Source of the DNA: Pyxidicoccus xibeiensis
GTDB taxonomy: Bacteria > Myxococcota > Myxococcia > Myxococcales > Myxococcaceae
Length of the DNA: 64,000 bases
Reading direction: 5' to 3'
Assembly (NCBI RefSeq): GCF_024198175.1
Contig: NZ_JAJVKV010000015.1
Coordinates: forward strand, 124,001-188,000
Under the pieces are notes generated by a model. The model made no database searches and was not told the DNA's origin. It worked only from the letters and a program-made list of their open reading frames with translations. Positions 9,493 to 18,262 of this stretch are shown piece after piece. A program made the translations under genes and the position numbers. The stretch's first letter is position 1; each line of letters opens with the position of its first letter.

Positions 9493-10392
9493 TCAGGCCG
9501 GCAGTTGCTGGAGCGGCTGACAGTGGGGGGCTTGCTCCTGGAGGAAGCGTCGCATCTCTTCGGCGCGGGCCATGTCTCCCGCACGGTGGTACGCCACCCG
9601 AAGGCCCCAGGCGCTGAGCAGCCGGATGACCGGAATGGTGGTCCCCTGGTGGTGCAGCTCCAGTTCCTTGAGGGTGGAGGACGTGGCCTCGCCGGTGAGC
9701 CACTCTCCCGTGCGAACACAGATCTCATAGAAGGCGCGGCCCTGCTTCGCACCGGGCCACGCGTTGGGAAGGTCGACCATCGCCAGCGCCTCGCGCGCAA
9801 GCGTGAGCCCCTGGGCGTGCTCACCTGTGCAGAGCAACTGGATGAGCGACTCGACTCCCAACGGGAGGGCGCGGACGATGGGCGGCTTTCCCTCCCAGCT
9901 GACCTGCCGCAGCTCGCGACGCGCAGGCTCCACCTGTCCATACAGTACGCAGGCCACCGCACGAGCCTGCACCCGGAACACCTCGAAGTCGGCCATGGCG
10001 CCCTGCTTGGGGAACATCTGGTCGATGGCCACGAGCAGGGCGCTCGGTTCCGGGCTCCGCAGGCCCTTCGCATAGGCGCGGATGGACTGCTTCCGTTTCC
10101 AGGCGCCGAACCCCAAGGCACCACCCACCGAGAGCGCGAAGACTCCGACAAAGAGCAGACCGTTCGGCAGTGACGGGGAGGAGCGCTTCGCCTGGACGGG
10201 TGACTCCGGGGCCGGACGCCCGTCACCCTGGAGCAGGCTGTACATGACGACGAAGACGACCACCAGCAGCAGCCACAGCCCGCCGAGGAAACCCAATAGA
10301 GCCTTGGGTGAGCGGAAGCGTCCAAGCAGGACCTTGGAGGTCAGCTGCGTGGTCGTGTCTACGACATAGCGGGTGTTCTCTTCGCGGGACAT
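9493..10392 (-). CDS. Membrane protein with helical-repeat-like C-terminus
   Basis: A 299-residue protein with two hydrophobic segments, about residues 33-53 (LGGLWLLLVVVFVVMYSLL) and 80-97 (LLFVGVFALSVGGALGF), then a soluble helical region rich in Ala, Arg and Leu that resembles degenerate TPR/Sel1 helices (AVACVLYGQVEPARRELR, then AHRAGDMARAEEM-type spacing). No domain is recognised with confidence. It is the first gene of a minus-strand group ending with the hydrolase and its small partner. Confidence 0.75.
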   Translation of the reverse strand: MSREENTRYVVDTTTQLTSKVLLGRFRSPKALLGFLGGLWLLLVVVFVVMYSLLQGDGRPAPESPVQAKRSSPSLPNGLLFVGVFALSVGGALGFGAWKRKQSIRAYAKGLRSPEPSALLVAIDQMFPKQGAMADFEVFRVQARAVACVLYGQVEPARRELRQVSWEGKPPIVRALPLGVESLIQLLCTGEHAQGLTLAREALAMVDLPNAWPGAKQGRAFYEICVRTGEWLTGEATSSTLKELELHHQGTTIPVIRLLSAWGLRVAYHRAGDMARAEEMRRFLQEQAPHCQPLQQLPA

Positions 10393-10429
10393 GCGGGCAC
10401 TCTAGACCAACCCACTCACGCCCGAGGTC

Positions 10430-13400
10430 CTACGGCCGCCCTGCCTCCACCACCTTCCGGAAGTTGTCCCCCTTCTCCAGCTCGATGCGCAGGAGGAAGG
10501 GGTCCACCCCGATGTACTCGGGACGCTCGTTCACGACGACGGACACCTCCGTGGAAGCGCCGACGATGCGGTGCTTCGCCGCGTACAGCGCGGGCTCCTC
10601 CGGGGACATCCGGTCCGGGTGCCGGGGGAACACGGCGAGGTCCAACTGCTCATCCATGTCCAGCGGGTGGTCCGAGCCGGCTCGCCGCGCCGCCTTCGCC
10701 GCGCCAATCCGGGCCGTCACTCGGAAGCGGCCATCGGCCAGCGGCTCGGACGTGGCGGACTCCACCTTCAAGTCATAGAGGACCACCTGCTTCATCCACT
10801 GGTCGATGAGCACGTGGTGTCCTTCCGGGGCCTCGGCCCGCAGCGCGGCCAGCAGGTGGTGCGTCGTGGGGGATGCATTCGGCCAGGCCCGCTCGCGCAC
10901 CAGCCGGCTCAACGCCCGGTTCACCGCGGCCTCGCCCAGGAGGTCTCGCAGGGCGTTCATCACCAGGGCACCCTTCGCGTAGTAGAGGTACGCCTGGTCT
11001 CTGGCCTCGGTGAGCGGCGGCTCCTCGGTCTGCTCGCCCGTCCTGCCCGTGAGGTAGCGGTCCAGTTCGTAGCCCAGCAGCCTGCGCAGGGGCGCCTCGC
11101 CGTACGCGGCCCGCATCACCAGCTGCTCGGAGTACTTCGCCAGCGACTCGTTGAGCGTCGTGGCCCCCGCGCCGTCCACCGGGTCGACCTGGTGCCCCCA
11201 CCACTGGTGGGCCACCTCGTGCGCGATGCGCCGGGTGACGAGGTCGATGTCCTCGGGGTTGCGCGGGTCCGCGAGGAACCCGCGATGCTCCGGGAAGTAG
11301 ATGGTGTTGGGCAGCGCCAGCGCGCCGAAGCTCGCGTAGGAGGGCACCTCGACGATGCGGAGCTGCTCGTGCGGATAGGGGCCGAACTGCTCGCCGAAGG
11401 CGTCCAGCGAGCGCGTCGCGGCCTGGAGGATGCGCTGCACGTTGGAGGCGTGCGCGGGGTGGAAGTACACCTCCACGTCCACGCCTCGGTGCCGCACCTT
11501 CTCCACCGCGTAGCGGGCGGACACGTACGCGAACCACGGGTTGATGGGCCGGTCCATGACGTAGTGGAAGTAGCGCCTCCCGTGCTCGCGCCACTCCTTC
11601 CGCAGCCTGCCCGGCGCCACGGCGACCTGGTCCCCGGACGTGGACACCGTCGTGTCCAGCGTCGCCCACGCCCGCTCCTGTCCGCCCACGGGCCCCAGCC
11701 CCGGCGCATCCTCCGCCACCGCCGTCAGCGGCAGCTCGGGCAGGCCGCGCTCGCGCCGCTCCCGCGCGTCGCGCAGCTCGTACGTCTTCCGGTAGCCGAG
11801 GGTGGGGAATGCCTCCAGATTCGTGATGAACGAGCCATTCCCTACGATGGAGGTGTCCGGCTCCGAGGACTGGACGCCTCGCCGCGCCACCTCGACCTCG
11901 AAGGTCAGCTCGGTCCGCGCACCGGGTGACAACGGGCGCTCCAGCCGGAACGCGGACATCCCGAAGCGCGCGTCGTGGGAGAGCAGCCGCGCGCCCTCCA
12001 GCTTCAGCACGGCGCCCGACACATCCCTGCGCACGGCGACCCAGACCGTGTCGATGGACTCCGGGGTCCGGTTCTCCAGCCGATACGTACCGGCCACGCG
12101 GTAGCGCCGCGCCTCGGGGAACAGGTCCACGTCGGCCTTGACCGCGACCACGCTCGGCTGCGCCAGCGTCTCGTACTGCTTGTAGGCCCGCTCGTAGTCC
12201 GCCTTCCAGTCGGCCTGCTGCCCGGCGGTCTCGTACGTGTTCAGCATGTTCGTGCCGTGGAAGATGAAGCCGCCCGTCAGCATGAACACGCCCAGGCAGG
12301 CAGCCGCGCCGACCTGACCGCCTCGGCCCCACTGGCGCGGCAGGGCCGCGAAGCGCGCGCGGAGCGAGGGACTCACGCCGCGCCGCCAGAGGCCACAGGT
12401 GACGAGCGCCAGCAGGCTCGCGAACGCGCTCCAGTACACCATGAAGGCGGAGAAGGACGCGGCCACGGTCCCGAAGCCATTCATGTCCGAGTGCCGCACC
12501 GCGGGCCCACCCGCGTACCGCAGCAGCCCGTGCTCCAGGCCGATGGCGTCGCCCTGGTGGACGAGCAGCGCCAGCAGCAGCCCCAGGAACATCCCCACGT
12601 AGCGGTTGGGACTCAGTGCCTGGACGAACAGCACGGCCACGGCGAACAGCAGCAGGGGCAGGACGCTGAAGTACAGCAGCGACAGGTAGAGCCCCGGCTC
12701 CAGGTGGTGGTACCCGCGCACGAGCTGGTACGCCACCGCGAGCCCCACGGCCGTGACGGTCAGCAGCACCGTCAGCACGGCCAGCGCCACGGCCTTGGAC
12801 AGATAGAACACGGCGCTGGAGGCCGGCGTCGCGTCGAGGACCGCGTCCATGCGGCAGTACCGCTCCCTCCAGACGAGCTCGGCGCCGTAGTAGAGGAGCA
12901 TCAGCGTGCCGAAGAGGGACAGCGGCTGCTGGATGCTGTCGAACAGCAGGCCCGTCGTCGGCCAGATGCGGGTGCCGTACTCCGCGCGGGTGGCGCCGGC
13001 CACGACCTCCATGCCGATGACCAGCAGCCAGAGCGCCAGCAGCGCCAGGAAGGCCCCGCTCCGCAGCACGTACCGCAGCTCCAGCCGCGTCGCGGACCGG
13101 AGCGCGGCCCAGGACACCGCGCCCGGCAGGGCCCGGCCCGGCACGGGGTGATACGTGGAGGCAACCGGCGCGGCGTCCGCCGTGTCGTCGCGGCCCGTCT
13201 TCGTCCCGCGTGCCACCCGGAAGGCGAAGCGCGTGTAGACGAACCCCAGCACGGCCGCCGAGACGCCCAGCCACAGAGCGCGGTTGAGCAGGAAGTGGCC
13301 CTCCAGGGCGAGCAGGCGGGTGTTCCGCTCGTGCTCGGTCCAGTACCGCGTCTGCGCGAAGAACGCCGACAGGCCGAACGGGTCCAGCAGGGCGGCGCGC

Positions 13401-14023
13401 GCCATTGCCTCCGGCGTCTGCGTCGCCGCGCCCGCCATCATCGGCGAGTCCCCCAGCAGCGAGCCCACCATGTACAGCGCGTACACGAAGACGGCGCCCA
13501 CGTAGCTGGCCAGCGCGCTGCGCGTCAGCACGGAGATGGCGAAGAGCAGCGACGCGGCGAACACCAGGTTGGGCAGCACCATCACCGCGAGCGCCCAGAC
13601 ATACCGGAGCACGTCGGTGCGCCCGAGCTGCTCCGGGTCCACCGTCACCACCCGGGGCGCCACCAACAATCCCAGCGTCGCGACGCAGAGCATCGCGAGC
13701 GAGGCCAGCAGCACTCCCGCGAAGCGGCTCGACAGGTACGTGAGCTTGCCGACGGAGGTCGCGTAGACGAGCTCCTCCATCTTGTGCTCGGTGTCCCGCA
13801 GCGCCGCGTTGGCGCAGAAGAGGCTGAGCGCGAAGATGGAGAACAGGGACAGCAGCCCCAGCGACTGCATGATGGTGTACGGCGAGTTGACGTGGACGTT
13901 GTCCGGCCCGTAGCCCGTCTGGACGAACACGAAGCCCAGCAGCAGGAAGGCCGCCGCCGCGACCCAGAAGGAGACCTGGCGCGTCTGGTAGCGCCACTCG
14001 AAGCGAAGCACCCCGCCGAGCAT
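10430..14023 (-). CDS. ABC permease fused to M1-family aminopeptidase
   Basis: A 1197-residue fusion. Residues 1 to about 580 hold two ABC-2 permease halves, each with a hydrophobic helix cluster, starting at MLGGVLRFEWRYQTRQVSFW. Residues from about 620 form a peptidase region with the zinc motif HEVAH at 935-939 and the third ligand Glu in NES at 959. The usual GxMEN exopeptidase motif is not visible, the corresponding place reading SFGALALPN. The spacing between HEVAH and Glu is one residue longer than the standard M1 spacing. It is encoded 10 bp after an ABC ATPase gene with which it must form one transporter. Such permease/M1 fusions are known in several bacterial phyla, but the substrate is not. 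Confidence 0.9.
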   Translation of the reverse strand: MLGGVLRFEWRYQTRQVSFWVAAAAFLLLGFVFVQTGYGPDNVHVNSPYTIMQSLGLLSLFSIFALSLFCANAALRDTEHKMEELVYATSVGKLTYLSSRFAGVLLASLAMLCVATLGLLVAPRVVTVDPEQLGRTDVLRYVWALAVMVLPNLVFAASLLFAISVLTRSALASYVGAVFVYALYMVGSLLGDSPMMAGAATQTPEAMARAALLDPFGLSAFFAQTRYWTEHERNTRLLALEGHFLLNRALWLGVSAAVLGFVYTRFAFRVARGTKTGRDDTADAAPVASTYHPVPGRALPGAVSWAALRSATRLELRYVLRSGAFLALLALWLLVIGMEVVAGATRAEYGTRIWPTTGLLFDSIQQPLSLFGTLMLLYYGAELVWRERYCRMDAVLDATPASSAVFYLSKAVALAVLTVLLTVTAVGLAVAYQLVRGYHHLEPGLYLSLLYFSVLPLLLFAVAVLFVQALSPNRYVGMFLGLLLALLVHQGDAIGLEHGLLRYAGGPAVRHSDMNGFGTVAASFSAFMVYWSAFASLLALVTCGLWRRGVSPSLRARFAALPRQWGRGGQVGAAACLGVFMLTGGFIFHGTNMLNTYETAGQQADWKADYERAYKQYETLAQPSVVAVKADVDLFPEARRYRVAGTYRLENRTPESIDTVWVAVRRDVSGAVLKLEGARLLSHDARFGMSAFRLERPLSPGARTELTFEVEVARRGVQSSEPDTSIVGNGSFITNLEAFPTLGYRKTYELRDARERRERGLPELPLTAVAEDAPGLGPVGGQERAWATLDTTVSTSGDQVAVAPGRLRKEWREHGRRYFHYVMDRPINPWFAYVSARYAVEKVRHRGVDVEVYFHPAHASNVQRILQAATRSLDAFGEQFGPYPHEQLRIVEVPSYASFGALALPNTIYFPEHRGFLADPRNPEDIDLVTRRIAHEVAHQWWGHQVDPVDGAGATTLNESLAKYSEQLVMRAAYGEAPLRRLLGYELDRYLTGRTGEQTEEPPLTEARDQAYLYYAKGALVMNALRDLLGEAAVNRALSRLVRERAWPNASPTTHHLLAALRAEAPEGHHVLIDQWMKQVVLYDLKVESATSEPLADGRFRVTARIGAAKAARRAGSDHPLDMDEQLDLAVFPRHPDRMSPEEPALYAAKHRIVGASTEVSVVVNERPEYIGVDPFLLRIELEKGDNFRKVVEAGRP

Positions 14024-14032
14024 GGTGCCCCC

Positions 14033-14902
14033 CTAGGCCGCCGCCGTGAGCACGGAGAAGTACACGTCTTCGAGGTCCGGAGGCACCGGGGTGAAGCCCT
14101 CGCCAGGAGGCCCGTCCGACAACACGCGAAGCACCGTCTTCCCGCCTGCGAGCTGCGTGGAGAGCACCTGCATGGCGGCCTTGTGGCGGGCGACGTCGGC
14201 CTTCTCCACCGTCTTGCGCCACACGCGCCCCTCGAGTCCGGCGACGAGCTGCTCGGGGACTCCCTCTCGCAGCACCTGGCCCTGCGAGAGAATCGCCATC
14301 CTGGGGCAGAGCTGGCGCACGTCCTCGACGATGTGCGTCGACAGGAGCACCACGACGTTCTCCCCGACTTCACTCAGGAGGTTGTGGAACCGGTTGCGCT
14401 CCTCGGGGTCCAGGCCCGCCGTGGGCTCGTCCACGATGAGCATGCGCGGCGCCCCCAGCAGCGCCTGGGCGATGCCGAAGCGCTGCCGCATGCCACCCGA
14501 GAAGCCACTGACGGCCTTCTTCCGGTGCGCGTACAGGTTCGTCTGGTGGAGCAGCGCCTCCACCTGCGCCTCGCGCTCCCGCCGGTTCGTCAGGCCCTTG
14601 AGCACGCCCAGGTGGTCCAGCAGCTCCACGGCGGACACGCCCGGGTACACGCCGAAGTCCTGGGGGAGATAGCCCAGGTACCGGCGGTGGGCCCTCGGGT
14701 CCGCGAGCACGTCCACGCCGTCGAAAGTGAGCTGCCCCGCGTCCGGCTCCTGGAGCGTGGCCAGGATGCGCATGAGGGTGGACTTCCCTGCCCCGTTCGG
14801 CCCGAGCAGGCCGAACAGCCCCCGCTCGATGGTCAGGTCGATGCCCCGGAGCGCCTTCACGCCGTTGGGATAGGTCTTCGAAACGGCGGAGATGCGCAGC
14901 AT
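14033..14902 (-). CDS. ABC transporter ATP-binding protein
   Basis: A 289-residue ATPase when started at the ATG at 14902 (MLRISAVSKTYPNG); an in-frame GTG at 14944 would add 14 residues that look non-homologous. All motifs are present: Walker A GPNGAGKST, Q-loop LPQDFGVYPG, signature FSGGMRQR, Walker B MLIVDEPTAGLDPEE, and H-loop LSTHIVED. This is the type of ATPase that partners ABC-2 permeases. It precedes the permease/M1 fusion gene by 10 bp and should power it. Confidence 0.92.
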   Translation of the reverse strand: MLRISAVSKTYPNGVKALRGIDLTIERGLFGLLGPNGAGKSTLMRILATLQEPDAGQLTFDGVDVLADPRAHRRYLGYLPQDFGVYPGVSAVELLDHLGVLKGLTNRREREAQVEALLHQTNLYAHRKKAVSGFSGGMRQRFGIAQALLGAPRMLIVDEPTAGLDPEERNRFHNLLSEVGENVVVLLSTHIVEDVRQLCPRMAILSQGQVLREGVPEQLVAGLEGRVWRKTVEKADVARHKAAMQVLSTQLAGGKTVLRVLSDGPPGEGFTPVPPDLEDVYFSVLTAAA

Positions 14903-14962
14903 GCCCCGGAGGGTACGCCCCACCGGAGCTCCGATTTCATCCACCGGGCCTGGCTGCCGCCG

Positions 14963-15697
14963 TCACACCTCCAGGAGCACGTACCGCTGGTCCGGGGTGA
15001 GCTTCGCCAGCAGGGGCATGGCCACGTTGTAGACGGGGATGCCGCTCTTGGTCTTCCCGTTGCGCGCGCCGTGGTGCGCGTGGCCGTGGAACACCGCCTC
15101 CGCGCCGTAGTGGTCGATGGGCATCGACAGCCGGCTCGTCCCGAGGAACGGACGGATTTCGATGTTCTCCCCGTCCAGCGTCTCCGGCACCGGGGAGTAG
15201 TGCATGATGACCACCTTCTTGTCCGTGTCGAGGTGGCTCAGCGCAGCCTCCAGCTTCAGGGACTCGGTGACGGCCTCCTGCACGAAGGCCTTCGTCTGCG
15301 CCTCGCCGAACGCCTGCAGCGTGGCGTTCCCGAAGCCGCCGCCAAAGCCCTTCACCCCCGCGACGCCCAGCACCTTCTCGAAGATGAAGTGGTCCCCGTC
15401 GAGGATGTGGACGCCCGCCTTGGCCAGCTCGCCGCAGATCTCCTTGGCCTGCCCGTGCTCGTAGTCGTGGTTGCCCATGACCGCCGCGCAGGGCACGCGC
15501 AGGGCGGACAGCTCCTCCGCGAGCACCTTGCCCTCTTCAATCATCCCGCGGTCGGTGAGGTCCCCGCACAGCACGAGCAGGTCCGCCGTGGCGTTCACCT
15601 GTTTGACGAGCTGACGGAAGCGGCCGTGGTGGTCCTCGCGGCAGTGAAGGTCACCGACTGCCGCCAACCGAATCTTCGAACTCGGATCCCTCGCCAC
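14963..15697 (-). CDS. Metallophosphoesterase (calcineurin-like)
   Basis: A 244-residue single-domain phosphoesterase. The metal-binding blocks are in order: VGDLHCREDHHG (DxH), LVLCGDLTDRG (GDxxD), VMGNHDYEHG (GNHD), VVIMHYSPV, and VFHGHAHHG near the C-terminus. The GTG at 15697 is used as start, which makes the first 47 bases overlap the end of the upstream nucleotidyltransferase-like gene. Such small cytosolic enzymes hydrolyse phosphomono- or diesters, including cyclic nucleotides or dinucleotides; the actual substrate is unknown. Confidence 0.88.
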   Translation of the reverse strand: MARDPSSKIRLAAVGDLHCREDHHGRFRQLVKQVNATADLLVLCGDLTDRGMIEEGKVLAEELSALRVPCAAVMGNHDYEHGQAKEICGELAKAGVHILDGDHFIFEKVLGVAGVKGFGGGFGNATLQAFGEAQTKAFVQEAVTESLKLEAALSHLDTDKKVVIMHYSPVPETLDGENIEIRPFLGTSRLSMPIDHYGAEAVFHGHAHHGARNGKTKSGIPVYNVAMPLLAKLTPDQRYVLLEV

Positions 15698-16508
15698 GCT
15701 CGCCTCCCTCCTTCCGCTCGCTCTCGTCCCACGCCCGTCCGTCGCCGAAGCCCCAGTGGTGGATGTCCACGTGGTAGTTGACCCGCGAGATGAGGTTGCC
15801 GCGGCACACCTTGTCCTCCCAGCGGCCCTCGCGGATGGTGTGCAGCGTGCGGCTCATCAGCTCCGCCATCACCCAGTCCGGGATGAGGTCCCGCTCGGAT
15901 GGGTACGAGAACCTGAACATCATCAGGTGGCTGAGCAGCACCTCCCAGTACCGGTCGAAGCGGCGCATCAGCCGCTCCCAGTCCATGGACTTCCCCGCCT
16001 TCAGGAACAGGTGGTTCACGTCCGAGCCGTCATACCGCTCGCGCTCGTTCACGAACGCCTTGGACCAGATCATCTCCTCGGCGGGTGCCACAAGGCACTC
16101 GTGCCCGAAGATGGTGGCCGTCTTGGCATTGCTGAACCACTCGTCGTCCACCACCGCCACGCCGTTGCCGGACGAGAAGATGAAGTCGACGAAGTAGTCG
16201 CCCTTGTAGGCCTTGTAGAGCCACACCTCGTCCGCGCGCTCGGTGCGCCAGCCGTCCTGCTCCAGCACCTCGAGGGCCCGCAGGGCGTCACGCTTGCGCG
16301 GGAAGAGGTCCAGGTCCTTCGTGTCCCGGTAGATGCCGGTATAGGTGGCGTACGCGTACGCGCCTCCCACCACGAAGGGCACCCCCGCGTCGTGCAGCAG
16401 CCCAATCGCCCGGGCGCGGGCGTTGATTTCATCGGGCGCGCGGTCGCGCTCCGCCAGCGCCGCGTCCGTGCCCATCTCCCCGGGATGGTTGGGGTGTCTC
16501 TTTTCCAT
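15651..16508 (-). CDS. Nucleotidyltransferase-like protein
   Basis: A 285-residue protein beginning at the ATG at 16508. The segment FVVGGAYAYATYTGIYRDTK followed by DLDLF matches the GG(x)n-DxD core of the DNA polymerase beta-type nucleotidyltransferase fold, with the metal ligands in DLDLF. The rest is helical (RLMRRFDRYWEVLLSHLMMF) and the tail is highly charged. It resembles family nucleotidyltransferases that modify small molecules or, in AbiEii/MNT-type proteins, toxins. No HEPN-like or antitoxin partner is adjacent. The gene overlaps the metallophosphoesterase by 47 bp. Confidence 0.72.
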   Translation of the reverse strand: MEKRHPNHPGEMGTDAALAERDRAPDEINARARAIGLLHDAGVPFVVGGAYAYATYTGIYRDTKDLDLFPRKRDALRALEVLEQDGWRTERADEVWLYKAYKGDYFVDFIFSSGNGVAVVDDEWFSNAKTATIFGHECLVAPAEEMIWSKAFVNERERYDGSDVNHLFLKAGKSMDWERLMRRFDRYWEVLLSHLMMFRFSYPSERDLIPDWVMAELMSRTLHTIREGRWEDKVCRGNLISRVNYHVDIHHWGFGDGRAWDESERKEGGERGEGSEFEDSVGGSR

Positions 16509-16618
16509 GTGCGAAAGGTAGGGACGGGGAATTTCCACCGTGCGAAGGCCGGCTGAATTCGCCTGGAGAGCAGACAGCCGGCCTCCAAGCCGTTGAATTC
16601 TCGAAGCTTTCCTCCTCC

Positions 16619-16634
16619 GAAAAGGCGCCTTTTC
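16619..16634. promoter_or_regulatory. 16-bp perfect palindrome in divergent intergenic region
   Basis: GAAAAGGCGCCTTTTC is a perfect 16-bp palindrome located between a minus-strand gene starting at 16508 and a lipoprotein gene starting at 16717. The absence of a loop argues against a terminator and suits an operator for a dimeric regulator. A second, looser inverted repeat, GCCGGCTG at 16548-16555 and CAGCCGGC at 16575-16582, lies just to its left. Confidence 0.4.
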
Positions 16635-16716
16635 TGTTTTTCGGCCGGGCTGTGTCCATGGGGGCAGACACGCTGCTGCACGGCCCCACGGGGGCTGCCC
16701 GAAAGGAAGAAGGACC

Positions 16717-17694
16717 ATGCTGCGCAAGAGCCTGCTGTGTGCCGCCCTGGTGTTCGCCGGTTGCGACAACGCGAAGAACGACGAGGCGTCGTTCCGCGAG
16801 GGCCTGCCCTCCAAGGAGATGGTGGAGATGAAGTCGCCGAAGCCGAACGGCCAGGGCCTGACGGCGTTCTACGGCCAGGGGCAGCAGGCAGAGTACTACC
16901 AGCTCACCGTGGGCGCCGCGCTGACGGTCAACGGCGGCACGCTCTGGGTGCTCAACCTCCTCGAGGAAATCGTCAAGCACACGCCGACCTCCATCGAGGG
17001 TGACGTCGCGGTGTGGGGTCCGCACACGGACGCGCTCAGCCCCACCACGTGGAAGCTGACCGTCACGCGCACGGATGACGACAGCTACTCCTGGGTGCTG
17101 GAGGGCAAGGGCAAGAACGAGCAGGACAGTGCCTTCAGGGCGATTCTCTCCGGCACGCACACTGTCGCGGTGGACGACGAGGGCGAGCGCGTGAAGGGCT
17201 ATGGCTCCGGCGAGTTCCTCATCGACTGGGACAAGAGCCGCACGCTGCCCGGCGAGAACCAGGAGGACATGGGCACCGCGGAGATCCGCTACTCGCGCAC
17301 GGACGCGCAGGCCGCGTCGTCGGTGCAGGCGGAGTTCCGCCAGGTGCGTGACGAGGCGGTGGAGAACGGCCGGGTGGACGCGAGCTACGCCTACAAGCAG
17401 GCCCCGGGCGCCGGAGGCGAGCTGGACTTCGTCATCAAGAAGAACATCGACACCGACCCCACCCGCGCGCGCGTGGAGAACCTGGCCATCAAGAGCCGCT
17501 GGGAGGCGACGGGTGCGGGCCGCTCGGACATCAAGCTGTCGGGCGGGGACCTGTTCGGCACGGCCGAGGTGAGCGAGTGCTGGGACAGCAACTTCCTGAG
17601 CGCCTACTTCGCGGTCAGCTTCAACCCGGCCCTGGGGTACGGCGCGGTGAGCGCCTGCGGCACCTTCAGCACCGCCGTCTACTCCACGCTGTAG
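16717..17694 (+). CDS. Lipoprotein, paralogue of the gene at 20633
   Basis: A 325-residue secreted protein with a lipoprotein signal (SLLCAALVFAGC, lipobox VFAGC). AAGGAAGAAGGACC precedes the ATG. No known domain is recognised, but it clearly resembles the lipoprotein gene at 20633: both share a VWGP motif in mid-protein, SRW before a Gly-rich turn, and ECW followed by a hydrophobic FL/YF stretch near the C-terminus. The two paralogues bracket the sigma/anti-sigma/caspase genes, which suggests one functional unit. It is likely anchored in the inner or outer membrane facing the periplasm or surface. Confidence 0.82.
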   Translation: MLRKSLLCAALVFAGCDNAKNDEASFREGLPSKEMVEMKSPKPNGQGLTAFYGQGQQAEYYQLTVGAALTVNGGTLWVLNLLEEIVKHTPTSIEGDVAVWGPHTDALSPTTWKLTVTRTDDDSYSWVLEGKGKNEQDSAFRAILSGTHTVAVDDEGERVKGYGSGEFLIDWDKSRTLPGENQEDMGTAEIRYSRTDAQAASSVQAEFRQVRDEAVENGRVDASYAYKQAPGAGGELDFVIKKNIDTDPTRARVENLAIKSRWEATGAGRSDIKLSGGDLFGTAEVSECWDSNFLSAYFAVSFNPALGYGAVSACGTFSTAVYSTL

Positions 17695-17710
17695 GCCCCC
17701 TCGCGGTAGT

Positions 17711-18262
17711 GTGCGGCGCGTGACGGGAACGAGCCAGCCGGTCCTCAAGGTGATTCAGGGTGGAAGCCCCGGGGACCGGCGAGCCCTGCTGCGCGACCTG
17801 TACACGAAGTATGGCGGCAGCGTGATGAGCCGCTGCCGCTACCTCCTGAAGGACCCGACGCGGGCGGAGGACGCGATGCACGACGTCTTCGCCCGCGCCC
17901 TCACCCAGGGCGAGGACTTCCGCGCGGAGTCCTCGCCATTGACGTGGCTGATGAAGATTGCCACCAACCACTGCCTCAACATGATGCGCTCCGAACGGGC
18001 GGGCTGGCGGCGGTGGTTCGAGCGGGACGAGGCGGCGAAGCCGGAAGGGCACGGAGGCCCGGGGCAGATGGAGACGCGGGACCTGGTGCGCCGGATGCTG
18101 GAGCAGGTGGACACGGAGACGCAGGCGGCGGTCATCCACTACCACGTGGACGGGATGACGCTGGAAGAGGTGGCGGCGATACTGGGGCGCTCGGTCCCCA
18201 CCATCCGCAAGCGGCTGGAGCGCTTCGCCGAGCTGGGCGGAGAGGAGCTGAAGGTCCGATGA
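17711..18262 (+). CDS. ECF-type RNA polymerase sigma factor
   Basis: A 183-residue sigma factor with region 2 (LRDLYTKYGGSVMSRCRYLL, then AEDAMHDVFARAL and TWLMKIATNHCLNMMR) and region 4 (AVIHYHVDGMTLEEVAAILG with SVPTIRKRLERF). The region 4 helix-turn-helix is complete. The start is a GTG at 17711, or a second GTG at 17720. Its stop overlaps the ATG of a zinc-finger anti-sigma gene, the standard arrangement of an ECF sigma with its regulator. It probably directs transcription of this operon and perhaps of the flanking lipoprotein genes; no -35/-10 pair was identified. Confidence 0.9.
   Translation: MRRVTGTSQPVLKVIQGGSPGDRRALLRDLYTKYGGSVMSRCRYLLKDPTRAEDAMHDVFARALTQGEDFRAESSPLTWLMKIATNHCLNMMRSERAGWRRWFERDEAAKPEGHGGPGQMETRDLVRRMLEQVDTETQAAVIHYHVDGMTLEEVAAILGRSVPTIRKRLERFAELGGEELKVR

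Noticed and set aside
14903..14944. GTG start at 14944 for the ABC ATPase
   Set aside because: Adds 14 residues not seen in ABC ATPase N-termini, while MLRISAVSKTY is a standard opening.
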